64,000 nt of DNA from Paraimprobicoccus trichonymphae (lineage in GTDB: Bacteria; Bacillota; Clostridia; Oscillospirales; Acutalibacteraceae). Positions 38,340 through 47,918 of the stretch are shown here, one piece after another. Location: NCBI GenBank assembly GCA_036322875.1, contig AP027925.1:62001-126000 (forward strand), written 5' to 3'. Every line of letters begins with the position of its first letter. Position 1 is the stretch's first letter. The notes beneath the pieces are model-generated. The model was given only the letters and a program-made list of their open reading frames with translations. It did not search any database and was not told the origin of the DNA. The position numbers were made by a program, and so were the translations under genes.

Positions 38340-38699
38340 AAATCTACTCATTACAACCGATATGTTATCATGCACATTGTCGTCACTATTACATAAAACC
38401 ATACTTCCAATAGTTTTGTTTATATAGTGTCTTCAACAATCTGCAACACACCTATTTCTTGTTTTATAAGATAATCTTCATAATAATTACTAACGTCATC
38501 TTTGGAAGAAGTAACAATGAATTCGCTTTGAAAAATCTCTTAAAGTTGCAAAATTCTGTGAACAATTAGTCGAAGCACTACCTTTGCGATCACTTTTACT
38601 GCCAACTATAACAATTTTACCATCAAAAAAAGATATAAATAAAAATTCAAATATATCGGTAAAATCATTGTTTCGGTGGATTGAGCTAAATATTGTCAT
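38340..38699 (-). pseudogene. Possible PP2C-type phosphatase remnant
   Basis: On the minus strand a frame at 38699-38496 (ATG, 67 codons, IFEFLFISFFDGKIVIVGSK) is followed after frameshifts by LCNSDDNVHDNISVVMSRF near 38350. The last part resembles the conserved C-terminal end of PP2C/Stp Ser/Thr phosphatases (D-N-I-S-V-V-...-F). Weak evidence; it could be an unrelated decayed gene. Confidence 0.25.
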
Positions 38700-38700
38700 T

Positions 38701-38790
38701 CGAAAGAATAAATAGTTGAAAGCGAATAATTCAACTATTTATTTTGTTTTCTTAATATGTGTGCTTTAATAATAACTTTAGTTAATGAAT
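38701..38790 (+). repeat. Hairpin repeat unit 1 of the small membrane-protein cassette
   Basis: AATAAATAGTTGAA...TTCAACTATTTATT forms a long hairpin, followed by TTGTTTTC (terminator-like) and a conserved tail TGTGTGCTTTAATAATAAC. Near-identical units lie at 39574-39657 (direct) and 42160-42245 (inverted). Confidence 0.75.
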
Positions 38791-38803
38791 CAATAAAAAA
38801 ATG

Positions 38804-38832
38804 TTGACATTAGTAAAAAAATATACTATAAT
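38804..38832 (+). promoter_or_regulatory. Promoter of the cassette gene 1
   Basis: Consensus TTGACA (38804-38809), 17-base spacer, TATAAT (38827-38832). The same promoter with one -35 change precedes cassette gene 2. Confidence 0.7.
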
Positions 38833-38900
38833 AATAAAGTATTATCATAGAAATTAGTTTAAATTATGATAAGCAATAAAAAAAGCAAGAAGGGAAAATA

Positions 38901-39512
38901 TTGTTTAATAAAAAAATAAATAAAATTTTAGCAGGAAGTTTGGCTTTGGGCTTGAGTTTTGTAGGTTGCAATTTTAAAGCATTGGATACCAAACCACACG
39001 AAGTTTTTGAGTGGGCAAAGGTTAATCCTGTGAAAAGTGTACTTATCAGTCTAGCACCGTTTGTGGGGGCAGGGTTAATTTGCGGTGGCCACAAATTTTG
39101 TAAGTATTTACAGAGTAAAAATGAAGAAATCGTAAGAAATCATAATTTAGAGGAACATAATAGTGAAGAAAAAATAGATCAAATAAATGACGTAAATTTT
39201 ACAGATTTTTATACAGAAGATGAGCGTGGATCTTACGCAGAAAATGTATTCGGCAAGATTATTAAAATTAGTAAAAATAGTAAAGTCGATGATTATTCTT
39301 CTGAAAAAACACCTAGATATTGTATTATGAAAATTAACAAGAGTGATAAGTTTTTTATAGAAGCAAAAGGAGGACAAAAATTTTTCTATGCAGAAGATTT
39401 TGATCCTAAATCAAATAAAACTATTGATTATATAAAAATTTATGATCTATGTTGTTATTTTTATTATTTAAACAAAAATGATATAGATAACTATACAAAA
39501 CTGGAATCATAA
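38901..39512 (+). CDS. Small membrane/lipoprotein-like protein, cassette gene 1
   Basis: 203 residues from TTG 38901, with AGAAGGG eight bases upstream. The N-terminus is a signal-like segment, LAGSLALGLSFVGCNF (weak lipobox FVGC). A second hydrophobic segment (SVLISLAPFVGAGLICGG) and a soluble C-terminal domain follow. The first 75 residues match the gene at 41358, and the C-terminal parts diverge. Two-hydrophobic-segment topology is shared with the phosphatases. Function unknown. Confidence 0.65.
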   Translation: MFNKKINKILAGSLALGLSFVGCNFKALDTKPHEVFEWAKVNPVKSVLISLAPFVGAGLICGGHKFCKYLQSKNEEIVRNHNLEEHNSEEKIDQINDVNFTDFYTEDERGSYAENVFGKIIKISKNSKVDDYSSEKTPRYCIMKINKSDKFFIEAKGGQKFFYAEDFDPKSNKTIDYIKIYDLCCYFYYLNKNDIDNYTKLES

Positions 39513-39573
39513 TTATCCTTAAATTTATCATTTGATTAAGTATTTTAACAACTTTAAAAAAATTTAATTAAAA

Positions 39574-39657
39574 CAATAAATAGTTGAAAGCAAATAATTA
39601 AACTATTTATTTTGTTTTCTTAGTATGTGTGCTTTAATAATAACTTTAGTTAATGAG
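39574..39657 (+). repeat. Hairpin repeat unit 2 (direct copy downstream of cassette gene 1)
   Basis: Direct repeat of 38701-38790 with a few substitutions in the hairpin loop and arms (AGTTGAAAGCAAATAATTAAACT). It stops at GTTAATGA, just before the promoter region would begin, so gene 1 is flanked by two copies. Confidence 0.75.
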
Positions 39658-39667
39658 AATCAATCAG

Positions 39668-39715
39668 ATAGCATAAAACCAAGAATCCGCTTGATTTTTA
39701 GCTAAGTATAAAATC
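39668..39715 (+). repeat. Hairpin-ended repeat, right-end fragment (copy F)
   Basis: AGCATAAAACCAAGAATCCG, then CTTGATTTTTAGCTAAG, matches the 3' end of copy D (GAGCATAGAACCAAGAATCC, CTTGATCTTTAGCCAAGCAG). Confidence 0.5.
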
Positions 39716-39811
39716 AAAAATAGCAAATCTAGTTTTTTTGATTATTAAAAAATTAAAAAAACTCGGTTATTTAGGTTATTTTGTTTATCAGGTTTTTTGT
39801 GACCAAGAGAA

Positions 39812-40958
39812 TTATCCTGAATTTCTTTCGATTTTCTCAGCTCTTGCATTAGATAATCTGGCATTTGCAATTTGTAATTTATCTTTTAAATTTAATTTAT
39901 TCCAAGTGATTTCGTAATCACAATATAAGCCATTTAATTTTAAGTAAATATCACAAATTTTTTTGATGACTGGATTTAATAATCTTCTGTAACCTTCAAG
40001 TTCATTGTTTAAAATATCAGCTTGTTGATTAGACATGGTTTCAGTGGTTGACCACGATAAAATGGAGGTATAGACAATTTACTTATAATTTGTTCCAACA
40101 TTTGTCTAACAGGCACTTGGCTATCTAAAATTTGATTCTCAGCACCTATGACTTTTATATTTACATCACCAATAGCTATAAAATCACTCGGGTAATTAGA
40201 ATTTCTCATAGTTTTACTCCATTCCTGAGCTATTTGGTTAGCTCTTTCCCTTGCGAAAGAATTGTCGCTAGAATTTATATTTGGTTTATATGTAACTGCA
40301 AATCTTATATTTCCTAGTCTTTCCCAATTAATTCCGATGGTATTATAAATTTTCAGTAAAATGTTACTTATAAAAGGTAGACCTTTCATTATGGAGTTTC
40401 CATAAGTACTGTTTGGTTCTGGATTTAGAGCTGAAACTAAAATTAATTCAGGGTATTTTATAAGTGTGGATTTATCTGTGTTCAAGTTTTTTTATAAATT
40501 AACAATTTAAGTGGATTATTATCATCAGTTTTTAGTTCCACATCTTCTAAATTGGCATTATATAAAGCTACTATATTTTAAGCCGTGTTATTTAAAATTA
40601 CTTCGCCAATCGCTGTACCATAAGTCAATAGCTGATTTAAATAAATATTAATAAAACTATCTATATTACTACTATAAGCATTAACTTGAATATTGTTTAA
40701 AAATTTATTTAAAAGATTTTCTATATTTTCATTTTCAAATGATATTTTAAAAATTCCTACTAGTCTTATTATCTTAGAAATAGCAGCATCTATGACAGGA
40801 ACAGATTCTTTTAGCTTTGAATAGAGTTTTAGTTCTGTAATTGAAATAGGACTATATTTTTCTAACAAGCCAAATGGTTCGAAATTATTTAATCTGCTTG
40901 AAACAGTTTGAACTAAATTTTCATTTTTATTTCTTTTAGCTTTTTTAAAAAAAATCAT
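39812..40958 (-). pseudogene. Phage portal protein, broken
   Basis: Three minus-strand frames in order. 40958-40578 covers the N-terminus (NFEPFGLLEKYSPISITELK...TYGTAIGEVILNN). 40485-40009 covers the middle (LNPEPNSTYGNSIMKGLPFI, VPVRQMLEQIISKLSIPPF). 40036-39812 covers the C-terminus. This is the layout of prophage portal proteins that form the DNA entry ring. An in-frame stop at 40578 and frameshifts near 40500 and 40020 inactivate it. With 34570-35424 it shows a decayed prophage. Confidence 0.65.
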
Positions 40959-41357
40959 TTTATTATTTTTATTTATATTTTCTTTTAGATATTACTAAAA
41001 AAGTAATGATGTTATGGAAATTATATGTCCAATAATAATTCAATTAACAACTCCACTACTACAATATCGTTTGTCGGCGTTTTAAATTTTCATATGTTAT
41101 GCCCTGTTTCTTAATATATTCTATTTTTGAGTTAAGCACACTTCTACTATATGAATCGTAAATAAGATTAACAAAAAACAATCAGCAATAACAAGTTTAA
41201 TTCCTACAATTTCTATAGTTTGTTCGACTAATACCTAAAATTTTACTTTAATGTCTCTTCCGCCGTGAAAATGCATTTTCACAATCACAAATTTGCGAAG
41301 TATAGTCTTTTTTGCTCACAATAAAAGTAGTTTTGTTTGAGGGGGAGACTATAATGC
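40959..41357 (-). other. Intergenic region, possibly more phage remnant
   Basis: Upstream of the portal on the minus strand short stretches such as GRDIKVKFQVLVEQTIEIVG and VLNSKIEYIKKQGITYENLK are protein-like but broken. A terminase gene normally sits here in phage genomes, but I cannot confirm homology. Confidence 0.25.
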
Positions 41358-42047
41358 TTATTCTTCTAAAGCAAAATATCCATCCAACAAATATTTTTCC
41401 ACCGAATTTCTTACTAACTCTTTTATTGCTGCTTTATCAAAAATTTGAGCATATATCAATTTGTGATCTTTCTTCGCAATAGAATTGATTTCTGCATAAT
41501 CGCCATCTACTACTTTTTTATGAGTAAAGATTTTACCATCTTTTGTTTTTATTTTTCCATTGTCTAAAACATTGGCATAACGAATGGTTAAGTCAGTACT
41601 TGTAAACCTACTCGAAGCACATACCGCTATAACCTTTGCATATCTACCACTATCTGCTACATCTTCATGATCAAAAAATTTAATTTCATCAGAATTTTCT
41701 TCATGATTGTCTTGATGAACTCCATCTTTGCTGGTCGAACAAACTGCACAAATTTCACGGTTTTTTTTGTTATATTTTGGTTCAATTTTTTCCAGGTTTT
41801 TTTCAGCTTCTGATTTACTATCATAAAATTTAATATGGAAGTACTGATAACTTTTGCAACCTAAGTAACATCCAACTCCTCCTAGCAACGGTAATAAACC
41901 AATAAGTACACTTTTAACAGGATTAAGCTTTACCCACTCTGCAATTCCATGTGGTTTGGTATTCACTGCTCTAAAATTACAACTTACAAAACTTAAACCC
42001 AAAGCTAAATTTATTGCTAAAATTTTATTTACTTTTTTATTAAACAA
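41358..42047 (-). CDS. Small membrane/lipoprotein-like protein, cassette gene 2
   Basis: 229 residues from TTG 42047 (GGAGAGGG upstream). The N-terminus LAINLALGLSFVSCNFRAVN and second hydrophobic stretch (SVLIGLLPLLGGVGCYLGC) align with cassette gene 1. The C-terminal domain is longer and diverged, with a CAVCSTS pair. The upstream 190 bases are almost identical to those of gene 1, in inverted orientation. Function unknown. Confidence 0.65.
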   Translation of the reverse strand: MFNKKVNKILAINLALGLSFVSCNFRAVNTKPHGIAEWVKLNPVKSVLIGLLPLLGGVGCYLGCKSYQYFHIKFYDSKSEAEKNLEKIEPKYNKKNREICAVCSTSKDGVHQDNHEENSDEIKFFDHEDVADSGRYAKVIAVCASSRFTSTDLTIRYANVLDNGKIKTKDGKIFTHKKVVDGDYAEINSIAKKDHKLIYAQIFDKAAIKELVRNSVEKYLLDGYFALEE

Positions 42048-42115
42048 TACTTCCCTCTCCAGGTTTTTTTATTGCTTATCATAATTTAAACTAATTTCTA
42101 TGATAATACTTTATT

Positions 42116-42144
42116 ATTATAGTATATTTTTTTACTAATATCAA
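42116..42144 (-). promoter_or_regulatory. Promoter of the cassette gene 2
   Basis: Minus strand TTGATA (42144-42139), 17-base spacer, TATAAT (42121-42116); homologous to 38804-38832. Confidence 0.65.
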
Positions 42145-42159
42145 CATTTTTTTATTGAT

Positions 42160-42245
42160 TCATTAACTAAAGTTATTATTAAAGCACACATATTAAGAAA
42201 ACAAAATAAATAGTTGAATTTTTTGTTTTCAATTATTTATTGTTT
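42160..42245 (-). repeat. Hairpin repeat unit 3 (inverted)
   Basis: Minus-strand copy of 38701-38790; the hairpin loop differs (GAAAACAAAAAATTC). It lies upstream of cassette gene 2 and downstream of a third, truncated cassette gene. Confidence 0.7.
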
Positions 42246-42289
42246 TAATTAAATTTTTTTAAAGTTGTTAAAATACTGAATCAAGTGAT

Positions 42290-42400
42290 GAATTTGAGAA
42301 TAATTATATAAATATGATACCAGTTTTATATAGTTATCTAGATTATTTTCGCTTAAACAATATTTTTTCCTCTTTTTTTTATCAAAATCGACTCTAAATA
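42290..42400 (-). pseudogene. Truncated third copy of the cassette gene (3' end only)
   Basis: Minus-strand CLSENNLDNYIKLVSYL and the following non-coding ATCATATTT...GTATTTTAACAACTTTAAA align with the end of cassette gene 1 (YLNKNDIDNYTKLES) and its 3' flank. It shows an original tandem array: gene, 3' flank, hairpin unit, promoter, next gene. Confidence 0.5.
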
Positions 42401-42445
42401 TTAATTTTTTTATTATAGAAATAAAAATAAAGAATGTCAAGTAAT

Positions 42446-44668
42446 TTAATTTTTTTTAGCAATAAAATTTACATTTACAACTGTACCAAAAGAAACTTCT
42501 GTTTTTTCAGGTATACTTTGAGCAACTGAGATAAGTAAGTTACTTTCTGGATCATTAGTCAATATTTTTAAGTTTAATTTACAATCAGAAGCTAATTTAT
42601 TAGCTTGAGCAGGTGTTATTCCCACAAAATTTGGGACTTTTGTTTTGTTATTGTTTTTATCTAAATTTTCAGTATATAAAACGATAGTTCCTTGTTTTGG
42701 AATTAAATTTTTAGGTTCTGGCATTTGAGATAATACAGTATCTCCATTTCCGATTATTAAAAATTTTAAATTGTTTTTAGTTATTAAGTTTTTGGCGTCT
42801 GAGACTTTTTTATCCTTTAAATTTGGGGTTTCTGCTCCAAATTTTTCTATTTCTTCTTGTGTAAACTTTCTTTCTATTCCTAAATATGGAAGTGTTTCTT
42901 GCATAATTTTAGCGAAAACTGGTGCAGCTACAGCACTTCCATAGTAAAAATCTCCTTCCGGAGTATCAAAAAACACTAAAAGAGCGATCTTAGGGTTATC
43001 AGCTGGTGCAATCCCCCCAAATGAAGAAATGTAATCTTTATGACCTTTTCGACTTAAGCCAATTTTTTGAGAAGTTCCAGTTTTTCCAGCGATTCTATAA
43101 CCTGGTACATAAGCACTTTTAGCGGCACCAGATATGGCATTTTCTTGTAACATATTCATTACTCTTCTGGAATTTGTTTTGGATATGACAGCTTTTTTTA
43201 TTTTTGTATTAAAAGTTTGGACTATATTTCCATATTGATCTGTAATTTCTTTTACAATATGTGGTGAAACTAAATTTCCACCATTTGCGATAGCTGCCAT
43301 GCCTTTTATCATTTGTATTGGTGTAATACCGAAATTTTGTCCCATAGAAGCAACTGCTAGCTCCATTTGAGTCATGCTGCCATCTTCATGAAAAAACAAA
43401 TCTCCTGTTTCACCTGGCAAATCTATACCAGTTTTTTCGTGAAAACCAAAAGACTTATAGAATTCAAAAAACTTTTCTGCTCCTATTTTTTGCCCAGTCA
43501 TAATAAAAGCAGGATTACAAGAGTTACAAAGAGCTTTTACAAAAGTCTGGCTGCCATGACCCGATGTTTTATGACATTTTATAAATGGCGCACTGTCATA
43601 AGGTTTTGTTCTTCCATTACAAAAAAACGGTGTATTTTCATCTACTACATTTAATTCAAAAGCCATAGCCGCTACAAACATTTTAAAAACAGAACCAGGA
43701 TAATATGTGTCGCTTATTGCTTTATTTCTCCATTGTTTTTGTAAAACTTGATTTTTAAACTTATTTTTTTCCTCTTCATTAAGCAAATTGTTAAAATGCT
43801 CTATATCTGATTTTTCAGTCATGCTAAAAGGTTCATTTGGATCAAAATCTCCTTTTACAGCCATTGCTAATATTTCTCCTGTATTTACTTCAATTGCTAT
43901 AGCTGTTGCTCGATTTAACACTTTGTTATTTTTTATTCCTTCTTCTAAATTTTTTTCTACAATATGTTGAATATTTTTATCGATACATAATACTAGATTA
44001 TTTCCATTTTTAGCTGGAATCCTTTGTTCATAATCATACGGCATATCTGTTAAACGAGCATTTCTAGCCGTTAATATTCTGCCTTGTTCTCCACTTAAAG
44101 TCTTGTCATAACGGGCTTCAAGCCCACCTAAACCTTTAGGGTCATTACCTACAAAACCCATGACTACAGACAAAAAAGATCCGTATGGATAATATCTTTT
44201 ATAGTCCTCTATTAATTTGATTCCATCAGAAATATTGTTATTTTTTTTAAATTCCAAAACTTTATCTTTCAATTCATCTTCTATTTTCCTTTTAATTATT
44301 ACATGATAAGATTTTTTTTTAGATAATTTCATAATTGTTTCTCTATCTAAATTTAAAATTTCACTTAAATTTTTCGATACTAATTCTCTTTTATTTTCAG
44401 AATTTAGATAAGCAGGTTCTAAAGCTACTGACCATACAGTAGCACTTTGAGCTAAAACTTTCATGTTTCTATCATAAATAGTTCCTCTTTGGGCATTAAT
44501 TTTTGTATTAGCCAACTGCTGTTCTAAAGCAAGTCTTTGTAAATAGTCTTTTTGTAAAATTTGAAGGTTAATAAGTCTATATATTAACATAGCAAACCCA
44601 AAAACCACTAAAATCACAAGAACCACGATAGAACGTCGCCACATTCTTATAGTTGTACCTTTTGTCAA
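42446..44668 (-). CDS. spoVD: SpoVD/FtsI-type penicillin-binding protein with PASTA domains
   Basis: 740 residues; a class B transpeptidase that cross-links peptidoglycan in division or spore cortex. One N-terminal membrane helix (SIVVLVILVVFGFAMLIYRL), the PBP dimerisation region (QRGTIYDRNMKVLA), then the transpeptidase with SVFK (YPGSVFKMF), SCN (ALCNSCNPAF) and KTGTS motifs. Two C-terminal PASTA-like units end it (around KNLITKNNLKFLI and VPNFVGITPAQANKLA). The start is TTG 44668 after GGTGGCC. The PASTA domains favour SpoVD over FtsI, but in a genome with few PBPs it may serve division. Not linked to rsmH/ftsL as usual. Confidence 0.9.
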   Translation of the reverse strand: MTKGTTIRMWRRSIVVLVILVVFGFAMLIYRLINLQILQKDYLQRLALEQQLANTKINAQRGTIYDRNMKVLAQSATVWSVALEPAYLNSENKRELVSKNLSEILNLDRETIMKLSKKKSYHVIIKRKIEDELKDKVLEFKKNNNISDGIKLIEDYKRYYPYGSFLSVVMGFVGNDPKGLGGLEARYDKTLSGEQGRILTARNARLTDMPYDYEQRIPAKNGNNLVLCIDKNIQHIVEKNLEEGIKNNKVLNRATAIAIEVNTGEILAMAVKGDFDPNEPFSMTEKSDIEHFNNLLNEEEKNKFKNQVLQKQWRNKAISDTYYPGSVFKMFVAAMAFELNVVDENTPFFCNGRTKPYDSAPFIKCHKTSGHGSQTFVKALCNSCNPAFIMTGQKIGAEKFFEFYKSFGFHEKTGIDLPGETGDLFFHEDGSMTQMELAVASMGQNFGITPIQMIKGMAAIANGGNLVSPHIVKEITDQYGNIVQTFNTKIKKAVISKTNSRRVMNMLQENAISGAAKSAYVPGYRIAGKTGTSQKIGLSRKGHKDYISSFGGIAPADNPKIALLVFFDTPEGDFYYGSAVAAPVFAKIMQETLPYLGIERKFTQEEIEKFGAETPNLKDKKVSDAKNLITKNNLKFLIIGNGDTVLSQMPEPKNLIPKQGTIVLYTENLDKNNNKTKVPNFVGITPAQANKLASDCKLNLKILTNDPESNLLISVAQSIPEKTEVSFGTVVNVNFIAKKN

Positions 44669-44951
44669 TTTCAGGCCACCAATATATGTATTTTAAAATA
44701 TTTATTTATTTTATTCTCAATTTATGATTTTTAAAATATGATTTTTAAAATATGATACTTTAATATTATACTATACCAATTCTATTTTGTTTATATTTGT
44801 TAAAATTTTTCTTTTTCTAAAGAAATAATTGAATATTTTAATATAATTTTGAAATAATAAGAGTGTGCAGAAAATAATTTGCTATATTTAATCAAATTTA
44901 TATGAATTATTTGTATGTGCGTATATTTATAAAAATAAGGAGATGTTGTTT

Positions 44952-45218
44952 ATGGAAAATAAAAAAATTGAAAATAATAGATTAGATGACAAGTTGATAA
45001 ATAAGGTTTCTGGCGGTAATTTGGAATGGGGAATTGCTGAATTTAAAGATATGGATGCTGAAAAATGTCCTGTGGGTTCTTTCGCTATCACTACAGGTAA
45101 TTGGTGGTACCAATGTAAAGAAAAAGACGAAACTCATGAAAAAAGATATTGGAAATGTACTAGATTTGAAGAAACGCCTCAAATTATTCATGCTAGACCA
45201 CGAAATTCAAACGAGTAA
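44952..45218 (+). CDS. Small peptide with double-glycine leader (bacteriocin/RiPP-like)
   Basis: 88 residues from ATG 44952, nine bases after AAGGAG. MENKKIENNRLDDKLINKVSGG is split here as leader MENKKIENNRLDD plus KLINKVSGG, which ends in the GG cleavage motif of peptides exported by C39-peptidase ABC transporters. The core of about 66 residues is hydrophilic with three Cys, several Trp and a Gly. No transporter, immunity or modification gene is adjacent, so export would need distant machinery. It could instead be an effector using a GG leader, or a false match to this short motif. Confidence 0.6.
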   Translation: MENKKIENNRLDDKLINKVSGGNLEWGIAEFKDMDAEKCPVGSFAITTGNWWYQCKEKDETHEKRYWKCTRFEETPQIIHARPRNSNE

Positions 45219-45407
45219 ATATAAACAATAGTATACTGACAATTTTTTAAATGTTTAATATAATTTTAATAAAACAATTTGAAAGGATGAAACTATCTTT
45301 GACATTCTCCATGCCTAAAGGTAGGGGATTCTTAGGTGCATACAGAAGTATATTTCTACCATCTTTAAGTCCCGGCATGCCATTGCCTCGTCCGTGCATA
45401 TAGCAGT

Positions 45408-46441
45408 TTAGGCTGATTTTCTTTTACCATAAACCGCAGGTGCGTTTATAATGTTTAAAGCACCAACTCGACCCCGATGAGAGATATACCCACAGAATTT
45501 ACAAGCATACTTTCACGTGATTTTTTTCGTTACAATTTGGACAATTTTGACTGGTATATTTTGGATCGACGTATTCGATTTTAATTCCAACCATTTTAGA
45601 TTTATAATCAATGTATGCAGATTTTTAACGTTTTTACAGCTTGTTTTTGCCGTCTGACGAATGTTCGTCAACTGCTCCCTAACCTATAATGATTGAAACG
45701 TTGTTTTTGACTGCAAAATTGACTGTTTTCCTGCTAATTTTGTGATCTTGATCAGTCATCCACCGTTGCTATTTGTTATTTAATTTTCTAATCTCTTTTT
45801 GCTTTTTTAACTTGCCTAATTTTCTGCGTTTTGATTTGAAACATCTTTTTTTTGCTTATTTTGTCTACCGTTTCCAAAAAAATTAGTTTTTTGAGTTTCG
45901 ATAATAGCAACCGCAGGAATTTTCAGACCTGAATCTACGCCCATTATTTTTTCGCGATTACAAATAACAGTTTCCTCTTGAACCGCAACTTGAGCGATTC
46001 ACTTTTTATTTTTTTGAGTTATTCGCAATGAACCAAGTTTGTTAGAATTTAATTTTGAAAACATTTTTTCAAAAATTATTGCTTTAACTTTGACTCGTTT
46101 ACTTTTTTCGTCGACAATCATCGGAAACTCAATATGACATTCATGAATTTTATAATTTTGATTGTTCCAAATACAGACAGGTCTTTTTAAAACCGCAATG
46201 TTTTGTGTTGTACCTTTTTCATGTTTTTTAAAAAAATGTTTTTGACCGTGTTTACAACTTCATTTTTAACACAACTTGGCAGTTTCGCACGAAATTTCGT
46301 TGAAGAAAGTTTAGGAAAAATTGATTGTGCAATAACATAATCGACCAAATCATTCACTGAATTTATGTATTCATAAGTTGTTTTGGAAAGCAATTTTTGT
46401 TGTTCAGCTGTTAATAACAATTTAAATTGAACCGTTATCAT
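45408..46441 (-). pseudogene. tnpB: TnpB, degraded
   Basis: Starts MITVQFKLLLTAEQQKLLSK at 46441 and is intact for about 84 codons. It then decays through many frameshifts, ending CGYISHRGRVGALNII near 45450 with a stop at 45408-45410. The RuvC-III Asp is Gly, as in the remnant at 36796. The region around its 3' end and right end would carry the guide RNA. Confidence 0.75.
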
Positions 46442-46844
46442 TTGTTTTTCCTTTCAGATGTTTTTTGGTTTTCTATATACTGTTTTATAGCACTGAATGG
46501 CGCACCACCGGCAGTAGAAACAAAATACAAATTTGTCCAAAGCGTAGGCAATCTCGTAGTTAAAGACTTGAATTTTTTCTTAAATATTACGAACTCCTGC
46601 CTTTTATGAGTTTTATTGCTTTATGAATCCCATATTGCGGATCTATTTCAATTAGCAAATGCACATGATCTGGCATTATTTCCATCTCAATTATGTCTGC
46701 TTTTATTTCCGCACATGTTACTGTTATCAACTCTTTTAACCGAGTTTCAATCTCTCCAACCAAAACTTTTCGTCGATATTTTGGACACCACACCACGTGA
46801 TATTTACATGAGTATACAACATTATTATTTGATTTATATCTCAT
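46438..46844 (-). pseudogene. tnpA: TnpA, HUH/Y1 single-strand transposase, broken
   Basis: From ATG 46844: SCKYHVVWCPKYRRKVL, then MPDHVHLLIEI with the H-V-H (HUH) metal motif. A stop at about 46587 (after KLIKGRSS) interrupts it. The remainder (LPTLWTNLYFVSTAGGAPFS, IKQYIENQ with the catalytic Tyr) is in another frame and ends overlapping the tnpB start. One frameshift therefore separates the HUH motif from the nucleophile. Confidence 0.85.
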
Positions 46845-47006
46845 AGATTACATTATATCATATGCTTTAATATAATACAAGTTTTTTTTTTAAAAAAAGA
46901 AAAAAACATTACAACATTTTGTGGCTTATATCCCCATAGCGGGGCTTTATGCCACATTTGGTAAAAATAGTTACCAACATTAATTGTTAATGATTTATTT
47001 TGAAAC

Positions 47007-47822
47007 TTAAAAATTTTTAATTTCTATAAATGCATTAATCTCACTACCTATCAATAAAAGCTGTGACATCATATCAAGCCAAACTAAAAGTACAAAAACA
47101 CTTCCAATACTGCCATATATTTTTGAATAATCCGGAAATTTTTCAATATATATAGTATAAAGTTTTGAAGATATAATCCATAGTATTACCGTAAATGATA
47201 CACCAGGAAAAATATTTTTAAATTTAACTTTCTTACAACAAGAAAATTTGTAAATAAGAGTTACTGTAAAAAATAAAATTATTGATAAAGTAGCATATTT
47301 CAAAATTCTAAAAATACTGTCAAAGTGAAAATCAAAAATCTGGCTGCTTTTCAAAATACTTATTAAAAATTCACTAGAAATTGACAAAATTAATGAAAAA
47401 ATAATTACAATAGTAAACAAAAAAACTAGTCCAACACTTATCAAAGATGTAACAAAAAAACCCCTTTTTTCTTTTTGTCTATGAGCTTTGTTAATACCTT
47501 TCATGATAGCTCTAAATCCCGATGAAGCGCTGTAAATACTGAGTAACAAGCTTATTGACATTATTTCTACGTGTTTTTCATAAAAAACCTCCTGCACAAA
47601 AGTGTTAAATATTCCTAAAAGTTGCTGTGGCACTGTGTTTGAAAATTCTAGTATAAGATTATCAATTTTAATGTTTATGAATCCCAATAAAGACATTAAA
47701 AATATAAGAAAAGGGAAAATAGACAGTACTATTTTGTAAGTCAATTCGTTAGATAAGCCAAAAACATTATCTTTGTTGATTTTTTTATTAAACTTTATCA
47801 TAAAATCCACAAATTTATTCAT
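47007..47822 (-). CDS. yihY: YihY/BrkB-family inner membrane protein
   Basis: 271 residues from ATG 47822 (GTAGGAAAAA upstream; the longer frame from 47918 lacks a site). Six hydrophobic segments, with the family features LSNELTYKIVLSIFPFLIFL (usual A-x-x-L-A-Y-x-x-x-x-S-x-x-P), SASSGFRAIMKGINKAH, and near the C-terminus IYGSIGSVFVLLVWLDM with LIGSEINA. The molecular role of this family (once called RNase BN) is unresolved; it is an integral membrane protein. No operon partner. Confidence 0.9.
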   Translation of the reverse strand: MNKFVDFMIKFNKKINKDNVFGLSNELTYKIVLSIFPFLIFLMSLLGFINIKIDNLILEFSNTVPQQLLGIFNTFVQEVFYEKHVEIMSISLLLSIYSASSGFRAIMKGINKAHRQKEKRGFFVTSLISVGLVFLFTIVIIFSLILSISSEFLISILKSSQIFDFHFDSIFRILKYATLSIILFFTVTLIYKFSCCKKVKFKNIFPGVSFTVILWIISSKLYTIYIEKFPDYSKIYGSIGSVFVLLVWLDMMSQLLLIGSEINAFIEIKNF

Positions 47823-47918
47823 ATTTTTTCCTACTTTTACCTTATTTTTTCTTGGTTTAATTTTTATTAAACTTTCAACTATAACAAAAGTTTCATTTTT
47901 AACATATTGAAATATCAA

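Larger units (their letters stand above)
45299..46956 (-). mobile_element. IS200/IS605-type insertion sequence, decayed
   Basis: Minus-strand order: left end with hairpin (46955-46921, GTGGC...GCCAC with inner CCCC/GGGG), tnpA, tnpB overlapping at ATGA, and right end (CACCTAAGAATCCCCTACCTTTAG... ending GTCAAAG at 45299). There are no terminal inverted repeats, as expected for single-strand transposition by an HUH enzyme. Both genes are broken. Relatives of its ends are at 36690-37190 and 48521-48605. Confidence 0.85.
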
